A stretch of DNA of 64,000 nucleotides from Thalassobaculum sp965228445 (GCA_965228445.1 OZ245813.1:1302001-1366000), one strand, 5' to 3'. Numbered from the stretch's first letter, positions 26,417-35,263 are shown. Notes: generated by a model not told the origin, from the sequence alone. Made by a program: numbers and translations.

Positions 26417-27442
26417 ATGAACAAATATATCGGAAGCTTTATCAAGGGAGCCGCGATCGCCGCGTCGCTCGGCGTCGCCGGCAACGCGCTGGCTCAGGAC
26501 GAGGTCACGCTGCGCTGGGGCCATTACCTGCCGAACAGCCCGTTCCTGGAGGTCGAACAGAACTTCGCCAAGACCATCGAGGAGCGTACCGGTGGCAAGG
26601 TGAAGATCGACATCACCTATGCGGGCGGCCTCGGCAAGGGCAACGAGCTGATGACCCTCGCCGGTCGCGGCGCCATCGACATGGCCTCGGTCGTGCCGGG
26701 CTACTATGCCGACCAGCTGCTGTACATCCGCGCCTTCCAGATCCCGTTCGTGTTCGACACGCCGGCCGAGGCGATGACGCTGTCGCGCAACTCCTTCGCC
26801 GAGCTGCCGATGTTCTCGGAGGAGCTGGACAAGTACAACGTGAAGTTCCTGTTCCACCAGCCGCTCGGCCAGTACTACCTGACCGGCCCGGACGAGAACT
26901 GCGACACGGTCGCCGGCCTGAAGGACAAGAAGATCCGCAGCTTCGGCGCCGACATCCCGAAGCTGCATAACGCGGTCGGTGCGGTGCCCGTCACCATCGG
27001 CGTCGGCGACATCTACGAGGCCCTGCAGCGCGGCACGCTGGACTACTCGTTCATCAACCCGGGCAACATCGTCACCAACCGCTTCTACGAGCCGGGTAAG
27101 TTCAACTGCGGCCCGGTCATGGCGATCACCGGTCACCTGATCACCATCGGCAAGCGCGCCTGGGACAAGCTGACCCCGGAGACCCAGGCGATCTTCGTCG
27201 AGGAGGCCAAGGCCAGCCAGCAGGAATACCTGGACTGGATCGACGCCTTCGAGAGCAAGGCCGTCGAGGACATCAAGGCCAATGGCGGCACCGTGAAGGA
27301 GTTCCCGGAGGCCGAGCTCGCCAAGTGGAAGGAGATGGCTCCGGATCTGCTCGGCGACTGGGTGAAGGACATGGAAGGCCGCGGTCTCGGCGACGAGGCC
27401 CAGAAGGTCTACGACCAGTGGCACGCCTGGCTCGGCCGCTGA
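26417..27442 (+). CDS. dctP: TRAP transporter substrate-binding protein (DctP family)
   Basis: Periplasmic solute receptor, 341 residues. ATG 26417 follows GGGAGACGGAG and opens a signal peptide (MNKYIGSFIKGAAIAASLGV, cleavage after ALA near residue 24). Family features: LRWGHYLPNSPFLEVEQNFA, GRGAIDMASVVPGYYADQLL, and a DKKIRSFGADIPKLHNAVGA segment around the conserved carboxylate-binding arginine (KIRSFG). It supplies a carboxylate-type ligand to the DctQM permease encoded next. Operator site 2 upstream ties import to the catabolic genes. A terminator-like hairpin after the gene probably keeps receptor expression above permease expression. Confidence 0.93.
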   Translation: MNKYIGSFIKGAAIAASLGVAGNALAQDEVTLRWGHYLPNSPFLEVEQNFAKTIEERTGGKVKIDITYAGGLGKGNELMTLAGRGAIDMASVVPGYYADQLLYIRAFQIPFVFDTPAEAMTLSRNSFAELPMFSEELDKYNVKFLFHQPLGQYYLTGPDENCDTVAGLKDKKIRSFGADIPKLHNAVGAVPVTIGVGDIYEALQRGTLDYSFINPGNIVTNRFYEPGKFNCGPVMAITGHLITIGKRAWDKLTPETQAIFVEEAKASQQEYLDWIDAFESKAVEDIKANGGTVKEFPEAELAKWKEMAPDLLGDWVKDMEGRGLGDEAQKVYDQWHAWLGR

Positions 27443-27457
27443 TCTGACGCACACCCA

Positions 27458-27491
27458 CCCGGCCGCCGCTTTCGGCGGCCGGGATCTTTTT
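27458..27491 (+). terminator. Rho-independent terminator between dctP and dctQ
   Basis: Perfect 11-bp stem CCCGGCCGCCG (27458-27468) / CGGCGGCCGGG (27473-27483) with a four-base loop, followed by ATCTTTTT. It lies 16 bases after the dctP stop and 52 before dctQ, as an attenuator inside the operon. Confidence 0.82.
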
Positions 27492-27542
27492 CGCACATCC
27501 TTTGGTTAGACCCTTTCTTCCCCTTACCGGTACGGCGGGACC

Positions 27543-28088
27543 ATGGTTCTTGTTTCAGGCATTCTGCGGCGCCTCGCGCTCGCCATCCTGCTGATCGGCG
27601 GGATCGGCACGATGGCCGCGATGTTCCTCGGCACCATCGAGGTGGTGGGGACGCAGATCTTCCACACTCCGGTGCCGGGCGCGCTCGAGCTCACCGAGAG
27701 CACCATGGTGCTGATCGTGTTCGGCGCCCTGTGCTACGCCCAGATCCGCCGCAGCCACATCCGGGTCGAGCTGATCTACACCAACACCGGACCGCGGGCG
27801 CGCGCCGCCATGGACATCTTCGCCGACCTGTGCGGCCTGGTGTTCTTCTCGCTGCTGCTGTGGCAGGCCTATAACGAGGCCGCCTACAGCCTGCAGATCG
27901 GCGAGGCCACCGTCGGCCTGATCCGCTTCCCGCTGTTCCCGGCCCGCATCGTTCTGGCGCTCGGAACCGCCATGCTGATCCTGCAGCTCGTCCTCGACCT
28001 GATCACCGACATCCGCCGGCTGATCGACGGCAGCGAGATCGTGGCGGCCGAGGACTACGACCCCACGCGCCCCACCGGCACCGACTGA
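27543..28088 (+). CDS. dctQ: TRAP transporter small permease (DctQ family)
   Basis: Inner-membrane protein of 181 residues with four hydrophobic segments (LALAILLIGGIGTMAAMFLG; a TMVLIVFGALCYAQIRR helix; FADLCGLVFFSLLLWQAYNE; RIVLALGTAMLILQLVLDL). The RRSHIRVELIYT segment after helix two is the most conserved DctQ motif. It sits between dctP and dctM, in the standard P-Q-M order, 10 bases before dctM. Confidence 0.92.
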   Translation: MVLVSGILRRLALAILLIGGIGTMAAMFLGTIEVVGTQIFHTPVPGALELTESTMVLIVFGALCYAQIRRSHIRVELIYTNTGPRARAAMDIFADLCGLVFFSLLLWQAYNEAAYSLQIGEATVGLIRFPLFPARIVLALGTAMLILQLVLDLITDIRRLIDGSEIVAAEDYDPTRPTGTD

Positions 28089-28098
28089 GGACACCCGC

Positions 28099-29409
28099 AT
28101 GCTCGATCCCGCAACGACAGGTATCCTGGTCGGTCTTCTGCTGGTCTTCTTCCTCGCGGTCGGCGTCCATATCGGCGTCGCGCTTGGGCTGGGCGGCATT
28201 CTCGGCATGTATCTGGCCATCGGGCCGGACGCCGCCTGGGCCCAGCTCGCCACGATCCCGTTCAGCACGACCAACGAGTTCACGCTCGCCGTCATTCCGC
28301 TGTTCATCCTGATGGGCTCGCTGGCGACGACGGCAGGTATCACCACGGATCTGTACAAGGCGGCCTACAACTGGCTCGGCCATCTGCGCGGCGGCCTCGC
28401 CATAGCCACCACCCTGGCCTCGGCCGCCTTCGGCGCGGCCTGCGGATCGACCGTGGTGAACGCCGCCGTCTTCACCCGCATGGCGCTGCCGGAGATGACC
28501 AATTTCGGCTACGACAAGCGGCTGAGTGCAGGGTGTATCGCCGCCTCCGGCACGCTGGCGTCACTGATCCCGCCGAGCATCCTGATGGTGATCTACGCGG
28601 TCATCACGGAGCAGTCGATCGCCGTGCTGCTGATGGCCGGCCTGGTGCCGGGTCTGCTGTCCGCCGCGGTGTTCATCGTCGGCATCTACATCTGGGTGCG
28701 GCGCCGGCCGGAGATCGCCCCGACCCTGGAGATGCGGGTCTCCGCCAAGGAGCGCTACAAGTCGCTCTACGGCGTATGGGGCATCCTGTTCCTGTTCGTC
28801 CTGGTGATCGGCGGCATCTATACCGGCTTCTTCGTGCCGACCTATGCCGGCGCGGTCGGGGCCTTCGGCGCCTTCCTGATCGTGCTCGCCAAGGGCCGGT
28901 TCTCCGGCAAGTCCATGGTCGACACCTTCAAGGACGCCGGCGTGACGACCTCGGTGATCTTCATCATCGTGATCGGCGGTATCCTGTTCGCCCGGTTCCT
29001 GACCTATACGGGCCTGATCGCCGACATCTCGACGATCCTGCTGTCCTGGGACCTCAACCCGTATCTGTACCTGCTGGCCTTCGCGGTCATCTACCTGATC
29101 CTCGGCATGCTGATCGAGCCGATCGCGATCATGGTCATGACCCTGCCGGTGATGTTCCCGATCCTGACCAGCGTCGGCTTCGATCCGATCTGGCTCGGCG
29201 TGATCTCGATCAAGCTGGCGGAGATCTCACTGATGACCCCGCCGGTCGGCCTGAACGTCTACGTGGTGCGCAGCGCCTCGCCGATTCCGCTGACCCTCGA
29301 GGAGGTGTTCTCCGGCGTCATGCCCTTCGTGCTGATGGACGTGATCACGCTCGGCCTGCTGATCGCCTTCCCGGCCATCGTCACCTTCCTGCCGGAGCTG
29401 ATGCGGTAG
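28099..29409 (+). CDS. dctM: TRAP transporter large permease (DctM family)
   Basis: Inner-membrane secondary transporter subunit, 436 residues, about twelve hydrophobic segments. Family motifs: EFTLAVIPLFILMGSLATTA in helix two, FGAACGSTVVNAAVFTRMALP at the sodium and substrate site, and GTLASLIPPSILMVIYAVIT; the second repeat has LGMLIEPIAIMVMTLPVMFP and MTPPVGLNVYVV. It uses a sodium gradient to move the acid delivered by DctP. Followed by a terminator hairpin. Confidence 0.94.
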   Translation: MLDPATTGILVGLLLVFFLAVGVHIGVALGLGGILGMYLAIGPDAAWAQLATIPFSTTNEFTLAVIPLFILMGSLATTAGITTDLYKAAYNWLGHLRGGLAIATTLASAAFGAACGSTVVNAAVFTRMALPEMTNFGYDKRLSAGCIAASGTLASLIPPSILMVIYAVITEQSIAVLLMAGLVPGLLSAAVFIVGIYIWVRRRPEIAPTLEMRVSAKERYKSLYGVWGILFLFVLVIGGIYTGFFVPTYAGAVGAFGAFLIVLAKGRFSGKSMVDTFKDAGVTTSVIFIIVIGGILFARFLTYTGLIADISTILLSWDLNPYLYLLAFAVIYLILGMLIEPIAIMVMTLPVMFPILTSVGFDPIWLGVISIKLAEISLMTPPVGLNVYVVRSASPIPLTLEEVFSGVMPFVLMDVITLGLLIAFPAIVTFLPELMR

Positions 29410-29434
29410 GCAGCCCGGAAATGCCAAACGACAG

Positions 29435-29466
29435 CGGCCGCGCCGGATGCCTGGTGCGGCCGTTTT
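29435..29466 (+). terminator. Terminator after the TRAP operon
   Basis: Ten-base stem CGGCCGCGCC (29435-29444) / GGTGCGGCCG (29453-29462) with one mismatch, followed by TTTTC, 25 bases after the dctM stop. Confidence 0.72.
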
Positions 29467-29487
29467 CATTTCCCTCAGAATAATGAT

Positions 29488-29585
29488 TCACTCCCCGGAT
29501 TCATTCCGGGACCTACGCCAGGGGTGCCTCGGTCATCCGTCCGGTCACGCGGAAGAGTTGGCCCCGGAATAAATCCGGGGAGTGA
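29488..29585. repeat. Imperfect inverted repeat between convergent genes
   Basis: Arms of 22 bases at 29488-29509 and 29564-29585 (one mismatch), each with an internal CCGGAT...ATTCCGG dyad, separated by about 54 bases. It lies between the converging dctM and aconitase-family genes. Likely an intergenic repeat serving as a reverse-strand terminator; related in architecture, not in sequence, to the elements at 31663 and 36278. Confidence 0.6.
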
Positions 29586-29600
29586 GAGAGGAGGAGAAGG

Positions 29601-31550
29601 TTACCCCCGCCCTTCCTTCAGCGCCTCGAAGGAGAGAATCCGGCCGGCGATGGCGCTGGCCGCCACCGTCTTCGGGCTGGCGAGCCAGACCTTGCCGGGA
29701 CCCGAGCGGCCCGGGAAGTTGCGGTTGATCGCGCTCACCGTCACCTGGTCGCTCTCCAGCGACAGGCCCGGCCCGCAGCCGGCACAGGCGCCGCAGGCCG
29801 GCTGCAGGATCTCCGCCCCGACAGCCGCGAACGCGTCCAGATACCCACGCTCGCGGCAGTAGTCCCGCACCGCCGTGGTGCCGAACTGCAGGTAGAGCTT
29901 CACCCCGTCCGGCACGGCGAGTCCGTGGTCGGCGGCCCAGCGCAGCACCTCGTGGTAGCCGTCGAAGTCCTCGCGCTTGCCGGCGGTGCAGGAGCCGCCA
30001 TAGGCGATGTCGACGAACACCGTCTCGGCCAGCTCGGACAGCTTCACCCCGTTGCCCGGATCGCCAGGGGCCGCCAGCATCGGCACCAGCGCCGAGCAGT
30101 CGATCTCGATCTCCTGAGCATAGGCCGCGCCCGGATCGCTCTTCATCCAGGGTTCAACGGCAAAATCGATCCCGCGCCGCTCCTTCAGGAACCGGCAGGT
30201 CTCCGCGTCCGGCACGAACAGGCCGCTGAGCCCGCCCATCTCGGCGGTCATATTGGTGAAGGTCGCCCGCTCGTCGATGGAGAGCTGGGCGGCGGCCGGA
30301 CCGGAGAACTCGAACACGCAGCCGATGCCGCCGCCGTCGCGCACGAACGGGTCGGCCAGCAGATGCAGCACGATGTCCTTGGCCATCACGCCGGCGGGGA
30401 TGTCGCCGGTCAGGGTCACCCGCACGGTCTGCGGCACCTTGATCCGGGTCAGGCCGGTCATCAACGCGTTCGACATCTCGGTGCTGCCGATGCCGTAAGC
30501 CAGCGCGCCGATGGCGCCGCAATGGGGCGTGTGGGAATCCGTGCCCGCAGCGAGCTGGCCCGGCAGCACATACTGCTCGGTCATCATGGCGTGGGAGATG
30601 CCCTCCGAGCCCTCCTCGCCATGCAGATAGCCGTGGTCGCGCAGCCCGTATTTCGCCACGAAGGCCCGGTGACCGGCCGACATGCGGCGGATGCCGGGCA
30701 TGCGGTCGACCTTGGCGTTCACGTCGGGCCGGTGGGCGTAGGAGTAATGGTCCTCGAAGGACACCACCGTCGCCGGGTTCTCGAAGCGCAGCCCCTCGCC
30801 ATAGGCCGCCTCCAGCATATGGCCGCACATGGCGGTGTAGATGTCGTGGAAGTAGCGCCAGGCCGGGCGCACGAAGCCGGCCGAACCGGGCGCCAGGCTC
30901 CAGCTCTCGCCGCCGATCTCCACGGCGTGGCGGGCGATGATCTTCTCCGCAAGGGTTTTTGGACCACCCTCCGCCAGGCGCTCCGGCGGCAGCGGGGTAG
31001 CGGTCGGCGCGATGGTGCGGCCGTAGCCGAGCAGGCCGCCGGCGCGCAGGATCGCCTGGGCCTGGGGGTCGCGGCCCGCCAGCAGATCTTCCAATGGGAT
31101 CGCCTCGCCGGCGCGGATGCGGTCGATCAGCCCGAAATCGGTGGAGGTGAACAGGCCGAGATTGTCGGCGTTCTGCCGGTACAGCCGCTCGAACCCTTCG
31201 GCGACGATCAGCCGGATCCCAGCCCGCACCTCGGCCAGTGGGCTGTGCTCGCGCGAGGAACCCTTGCCGTAGCGGTTGCCGCCGACCAGCACGCAGAAGC
31301 CGCCGTCTAGGATGGCGGCCTCGCCGATCGGCCGCTGCCCCCGCGTCTCGAAGCCGGTATGGGCGAAGCGGGCAATGGTGTCGTCGTAATGCACCAGGGT
31401 CGGGATCGGGGTGATCTCGTCGGTGGAGATATCGGTGCGCAGCGGCGCGGCGGCCTCGACGGACAGGTCCTCGCCAGCGAACTGCCGGGCCAGCTTGGCC
31501 GGGTCGTCGGACAGGAACAGGATGCGACCGGGAAACGCGATCCGGGTCAT
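29601..31550 (-). CDS. Aconitase-family hydro-lyase with N-terminal swivel domain
   Basis: 649-residue iron-sulfur dehydratase. Residues about 1-190 are the LeuD-like swivel domain (ISTDEITPIPTLVHYDD; GGNRYGKGSSREHSPLAEVR; AEGFERLYRQNADNLGLFTS), and residues about 205-649 are the LeuC-like catalytic part (LAAGTDSHTPHCGAIGALAY; AYGGSCTAGKREDF near 520; PACGACAGCGPG near 585-595, giving the cluster cysteines). The swivel-first order is opposite to AcnA and differs from separate LeuC/LeuD. It probably hydrates or isomerises an unsaturated di- or tricarboxylate, feeding the ICL/PEPM lyase. Same strand as the flavoprotein/MmgE genes upstream, separated from them by 215 bases with a repeat element. 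Confidence 0.87.
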   Translation of the reverse strand: MTRIAFPGRILFLSDDPAKLARQFAGEDLSVEAAAPLRTDISTDEITPIPTLVHYDDTIARFAHTGFETRGQRPIGEAAILDGGFCVLVGGNRYGKGSSREHSPLAEVRAGIRLIVAEGFERLYRQNADNLGLFTSTDFGLIDRIRAGEAIPLEDLLAGRDPQAQAILRAGGLLGYGRTIAPTATPLPPERLAEGGPKTLAEKIIARHAVEIGGESWSLAPGSAGFVRPAWRYFHDIYTAMCGHMLEAAYGEGLRFENPATVVSFEDHYSYAHRPDVNAKVDRMPGIRRMSAGHRAFVAKYGLRDHGYLHGEEGSEGISHAMMTEQYVLPGQLAAGTDSHTPHCGAIGALAYGIGSTEMSNALMTGLTRIKVPQTVRVTLTGDIPAGVMAKDIVLHLLADPFVRDGGGIGCVFEFSGPAAAQLSIDERATFTNMTAEMGGLSGLFVPDAETCRFLKERRGIDFAVEPWMKSDPGAAYAQEIEIDCSALVPMLAAPGDPGNGVKLSELAETVFVDIAYGGSCTAGKREDFDGYHEVLRWAADHGLAVPDGVKLYLQFGTTAVRDYCRERGYLDAFAAVGAEILQPACGACAGCGPGLSLESDQVTVSAINRNFPGRSGPGKVWLASPKTVAASAIAGRILSFEALKEGRG

Positions 31551-31662
31551 GGCGCGCGGCCTCAGGTGGTTTCGAGAACGGGAAGGTTAGCGCCGCGGTG
31601 GGGTAACGAGAAACCCGGACGTCCGCAAAGCGGGTTCGCATTCGCGTTTCCCACTCTCACTC

Positions 31663-31741
31663 CCCGTCATCCTGACGCACGTCAGGATCTGCGGCGCACC
31701 ATCGCCTAGAGCTTGATCCTGACGTGCGTCAGGATGACGGG
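31663..31741. repeat. 79-bp palindromic intergenic element, copy 1
   Basis: Perfect 27-base inverted repeat (31663-31689 and 31715-31741) around a 25-base centre. Each arm is itself largely a dyad (ATCCTGACG-CA-CGTCAGGAT). A second copy in opposite orientation is at 36278-36356, including the centre. Resembles a REP/BIME-type mobile intergenic repeat. Confidence 0.8.
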
Positions 31742-31765
31742 AGGGATGGGGGATTAGGCAGACAA

Positions 31766-33118
31766 TCACCCCCGCAGATCCCGCGCCGCGCGCAGCCCCG
31801 CCAGGCGCCCCAGCGCCAGGGCGGTGAGGAGACCGTTGCCCGACGCATAGCCGCCCGCGCCGGTCCGGCCGCTGATCCCGGCCGCCGCCCCGCCGCCGGC
31901 GAAGAGGTTCTCCACCACTGCCCCGTCCGGCCTCAGCACCCGGGCGTCGTCGTCCACCATCAGCCCGCCCTGGGTATGGAACAGGCCCGGTTTCACCCGC
32001 ACGAAGGCGAAGGGCGGCTGCAGCGGCGCCAGCTCAAATTTCATCCGGCCGAACGCGTCCTCGGCCACGCTCCGCGCCGCCGCGTTATAGGCCGCCACCG
32101 TCTCGGCCAGAGCCGCCCCGTCGACCTCCATGTGGTCGGCCAACCCGGCAGGCGTGTCGGCCCAGCGCACGCCGCCCATCTCGGCCAGTTCGGCGTATTC
32201 CTCCTCCTGGGCGGCGATCTCGTGGATGCGGCGGTCGTAGACGGCGTAGGCCAACTCGCCCTGCCCCATCACGTTGGGCGCGAAGCCGGAATAGCCGGCA
32301 TCCTCGTTGCCGAAGCGCTGCCCGTTCGCGGAGACCAGGATCCCGCCCTTCTCGATCGTGGTCCAGGACAGCAGGCTGCCCTGGGGATAGGCGACGGCCG
32401 CATAACCCTGATAGGCGCCCATATTGCCCAGGGCGGCGCCGATCTCCTCGCCCCAGGCCGCCGCCTCGCCGGTGCTGCCCAGCGCCCCGAAATACTCCGC
32501 GGGCGCGATCTCCGGGCACCAGCGGGCGACCATCTCGCGGTTGCCGGCGAAGCCGTTGGTCGCCACCAGCACCTTGGACGCGCGGATCGGCTCGCCGGCG
32601 ACGATGGCGCCCTGCACGGCCCCGTCCTCGACGATCAGCCGGTCGACCGGGTTGCCGACCGCCAGCGGAATGCCCCGGTCGGAGACGAAGCCCAACAGGT
32701 CGTCCACCAGGTCCTGCCCTCGGCGCGAGCGCGGCGCATGCAGGCGCGGCACGCTGTGGCCCACATGCTTGTAGGCGGTGACCAGCTCCATGCGGGCGCC
32801 GAGACCGTCGATCAGCCACTCCACCAGGGGTGCGGACTGCTCGGCCATCCGCCGGGTCAGGCCGTCGGCGTCGTGATGTCCGGCGGTCGCCAGCAGGTCG
32901 GCGACGAGTTGCTCCGGCGAGTCCTCGACCCCGGCGTCGCGTTGGAAGCGGCTGCCCGCCCCGGGCACCGAGCCGGTGCTGAGCGAGGAATTGCCGCCCG
33001 GACGGGCCAGTTTCTCGACGATGGCGACGGAGATGCCCGCATCATGGGCGGCGATCGCCCCGGCAAGCCCGCAGGCGCCGGCGCCGATGACCAGCAGGTC
33101 GGTGTCCACGTCAGCCAT
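31766..33118 (-). CDS. FAD-dependent oxidoreductase, fumarate reductase/KstD-like
   Basis: 450-residue flavoprotein with FAD-binding motif LLVIGAGACGLAGAIAAHDAG at residues about 8-28 and EKLARPGGNSSLSTGSVPGA following. The C-terminal FAD loop is NLFAGGGAAAGISGRTGAGG with a GNGLLTALALGRLAG helix. It reduces an activated double bond or desaturates a saturated acid; no signal peptide, so cytoplasmic. Stop of the MmgE/PrpD gene upstream is three bases from this start, so they are cotranscribed. Placement suggests oxidation or reduction of the diacid intermediate. Confidence 0.86.
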   Translation of the reverse strand: MADVDTDLLVIGAGACGLAGAIAAHDAGISVAIVEKLARPGGNSSLSTGSVPGAGSRFQRDAGVEDSPEQLVADLLATAGHHDADGLTRRMAEQSAPLVEWLIDGLGARMELVTAYKHVGHSVPRLHAPRSRRGQDLVDDLLGFVSDRGIPLAVGNPVDRLIVEDGAVQGAIVAGEPIRASKVLVATNGFAGNREMVARWCPEIAPAEYFGALGSTGEAAAWGEEIGAALGNMGAYQGYAAVAYPQGSLLSWTTIEKGGILVSANGQRFGNEDAGYSGFAPNVMGQGELAYAVYDRRIHEIAAQEEEYAELAEMGGVRWADTPAGLADHMEVDGAALAETVAAYNAAARSVAEDAFGRMKFELAPLQPPFAFVRVKPGLFHTQGGLMVDDDARVLRPDGAVVENLFAGGGAAAGISGRTGAGGYASGNGLLTALALGRLAGLRAARDLRG

Positions 33119-33121
33119 GGG

Positions 33122-34504
33122 TCAGGCCGTCATCTCGGCAACGGTTTCAGCCCAGGACCGGTCCAGCGCGCTCGGATCCAGATCCAGCAGCCGCTCCAGC
33201 ACGGCACCCATGGCCGGATACGGCGCATCGACGATGCCACGGATCTTGGCGCGCACCTCCGACGGAGCGAACGGCCGGTCGGGGCCGCCGCGGGCGCTCA
33301 GGCATTCCTCGGTCACCCGGTCGCCGTCGGCCAGCACCCAGGTCACCCGGGCCGGGCGGTCGTTCGGCCATGCCGGCTCGGGATCATAGGCGCCGATGGT
33401 CACCTTCTCCCGCATCGCCGACACGTCGGGCGCGGTCAGGGTGGAAGCATGGAACGCCTCCGCCCCGGCATGGCCGAACTGGGCGGTCGCCGCCAGGATG
33501 TGCTGCATGGAGAACTTCGCCGCGAGCGTCGTCGCCGGCTGGGCGTTGTCCAGATGGCGGCCCTTCCAGTGGGTGTCGATATGGATCTCGCGGATCTTCG
33601 AGGCGTCGGCCCTGGCATGCAGCGCCAGGCTCGCCTCCACCGCCGAGTGGGCGTATTGGCAGCAGGCGTGCAGCTTGTGATAGCCGTCCGACAGCGCCCA
33701 TTCCGCGCCCAGCCCGTCGGTCAGTTCCTCGGGATGCGGCTCGCCATTGAAGGCGCTGGCATAGACGTCGTGCAGGCTTTCCGGCCGGCCGGTGATGCCG
33801 CAGAGCGTCCAGTCGACCGCCCGCAGCCCGCTCCAGGCGCCGACACCCGGCCAGACGTTGCGCACCAGCGCCCCTTCCACCGTGTGATTGAACGGGCCGG
33901 GTACGACCAGGGTGCAGGCGGTCGAAATCGCCTTGGCCATCTCCTCGGCCGACAAGCCACGCAGGGATGCCACCGACGCGGCGGCGCCGACGGCGGCGAG
34001 GCTGCCATGGGGGTGCAGGGTCAGGGTGGCCCAGCCGAAGGCGCGGGCGACCCGGCCGGCGATCTCGTAGCCCACGGCCAGCGCCCGCAGCAGGTCGCGC
34101 GCGGTCGCCCCGCTCGCCTCGGCCTCGGCCAGCAGGGCCGGCACGCAGTACAGGCCGGCGTGGCAGATCACCCGGCGGTAGCCCTCGTCCAGCTCGCACC
34201 AGTCGGCGGCACTGCCGTTGACCGTGGCGGCCGAATAGCGGTCGAGCCGCGTGCCGCGCCCGTCGAACACGGTCGCCTCGGCGGCACCCGAGGATTTCGC
34301 CATGCCCGCGGTCAAGCCGATCAGTTCCGGCTCCTCCCGGGCGGCGACGATGGCGGCCAGATCGTCGGCCAGCACGGTGGCGGCACGCACCCGGATCGGT
34401 TCGGGGATGTCCTCGAAGCGGAGCGCCGCCGCCCAGCGGGTCAGGCCGTCGATGCTCTCGACGATGCGGCGGGCGGGGTCGGTCGGCTGGGGGGTGCCGT
34501 CCAT
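33122..34504 (-). CDS. MmgE/PrpD-family protein (copy 1)
   Basis: 460-residue member of the family containing 2-methylcitrate dehydratase PrpD, aconitate decarboxylase and iminosuccinate-related lyases. Landmarks: NGSAADWCELDEGYRRVICH in the place of the NGxxxHxLDxDD motif (residues about 95-115), LAVGYEIAGRVARAFGW, and HKLHACCQYAHSAVEASL near 290 (the KxxxxCxxxH motif). One base separates its start from the isochorismatase-fold gene. Together with the aconitase-like and ICL/PEPM genes it echoes the PrpD-AcnD-PrpB trio, though the substrate is not established. Confidence 0.87.
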   Translation of the reverse strand: MDGTPQPTDPARRIVESIDGLTRWAAALRFEDIPEPIRVRAATVLADDLAAIVAAREEPELIGLTAGMAKSSGAAEATVFDGRGTRLDRYSAATVNGSAADWCELDEGYRRVICHAGLYCVPALLAEAEASGATARDLLRALAVGYEIAGRVARAFGWATLTLHPHGSLAAVGAAASVASLRGLSAEEMAKAISTACTLVVPGPFNHTVEGALVRNVWPGVGAWSGLRAVDWTLCGITGRPESLHDVYASAFNGEPHPEELTDGLGAEWALSDGYHKLHACCQYAHSAVEASLALHARADASKIREIHIDTHWKGRHLDNAQPATTLAAKFSMQHILAATAQFGHAGAEAFHASTLTAPDVSAMREKVTIGAYDPEPAWPNDRPARVTWVLADGDRVTEECLSARGGPDRPFAPSEVRAKIRGIVDAPYPAMGAVLERLLDLDPSALDRSWAETVAEMTA

Positions 34505-34505
34505 C

Positions 34506-35213
34506 CTATTCTCCGGCAGCGCGGGTGATGCCGCTCTCCAGGCCCTTCAGCAGGCCGATGGCATCGGCCGTGGGCATGACGTCGGCGTATTTCGCGTTCA
34601 TATCGAACAGGTTGACCGCGTGGCTGGTCGGGCTGCGGTCGTAGACGCATTCCTGCGGCACGACGCATTTGAAATTGTACGCGAAACCGTCGGTCACCGA
34701 GGATCGCACGCAGCCGCTGGTGGTGCAGCCGGTGACGAACAGGGTGTCGGCGCCGAGATCGATCAGGTGGCTGACCAGCGGCGTGCCGAAGAAGGCGCTC
34801 GGATGCTTTTTGGGCAGCAACACGTCGCCCTTCACCGGCGCGATTTCCTTCACGAATTCGTAGCCCTTGGCGTCAACGGTCATGATCGCCGGCACCTTCT
34901 CGGCCAGGCGGCCGGAATCGGTGTCGACGTTCTTCGGCGCCACATGGGGATAGAGCACCGGCAGACCCAGGCGGCGGAACTCGGCCAGCAGCGGCACGAT
35001 GTTGTCCACCGCCTCCCAACCGACATCGCCGCAGGCGGTTGGGTATTCCTTGATGGCGTCCCAGTAGGGCCGGCGCTCGGTGCCGACGGTGCGGTACTGG
35101 ACGTCGATGATCAGCAGGGCGGGCCGCTTGCCGATGCCGCTGGGTCGACCGAAACCGGCCGCGTCGTAGCGCTTCTGTTCGTCTTCGGTGATTGTCTGCG
35201 ACCACGGGTTCAT
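34506..35213 (-). CDS. Isochorismatase-fold amidohydrolase, N-carbamoylsarcosine/maleamate amidase-like
   Basis: 235-residue cysteine hydrolase. N-terminal YDAAGFGRPSGIGKRPALLI followed by IDVQY resembles N-carbamoylsarcosine amidase and NicF maleamate amidohydrolase. Catalytic residues: Asp in LLIIDVQ (near 36), Lys in LLPKKHPSAFFGTPL (near 136), Cys in VTGCTTSGCVRSSVTDGFA (near 168). First gene of the operon running toward 31766 and divergent from a PuuE-like gene, with operator site 3 between. Pairing of this family with PuuE-like proteins occurs twice in this window, suggesting sequential ring opening and amide hydrolysis. Confidence 0.9.
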   Translation of the reverse strand: MNPWSQTITEDEQKRYDAAGFGRPSGIGKRPALLIIDVQYRTVGTERRPYWDAIKEYPTACGDVGWEAVDNIVPLLAEFRRLGLPVLYPHVAPKNVDTDSGRLAEKVPAIMTVDAKGYEFVKEIAPVKGDVLLPKKHPSAFFGTPLVSHLIDLGADTLFVTGCTTSGCVRSSVTDGFAYNFKCVVPQECVYDRSPTSHAVNLFDMNAKYADVMPTADAIGLLKGLESGITRAAGE

Positions 35214-35250
35214 CGCACCCTCCCCATTACGCTTATCGGCCTGCTAAAGT

Positions 35251-35263
35251 GTCGACAGTTGAC
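35251..35263. promoter_or_regulatory. Palindromic operator, site 3 of 3
   Basis: GTCGACAGTTGAC (context AAGTGTCGACAGTTGACGAT), one base off the perfect palindrome at sites 1 and 2, between the divergent isochorismatase-fold gene (start 35213) and PuuE-like gene (start 35321). A further half-site TGTCAACA is at 35281-35288. Flanking GTGTCxACAGTTGACGAT matches site 1 on the reverse strand. Confidence 0.68.

Noticed and set aside
31724..34528. Forward-strand open frame of over 900 codons opposite the flavoprotein and MmgE genes
   Set aside because: Its translation is repetitive His/Arg/Gly/Gln-rich and lacks recognisable domains, while the opposite strand encodes two well-supported enzymes.
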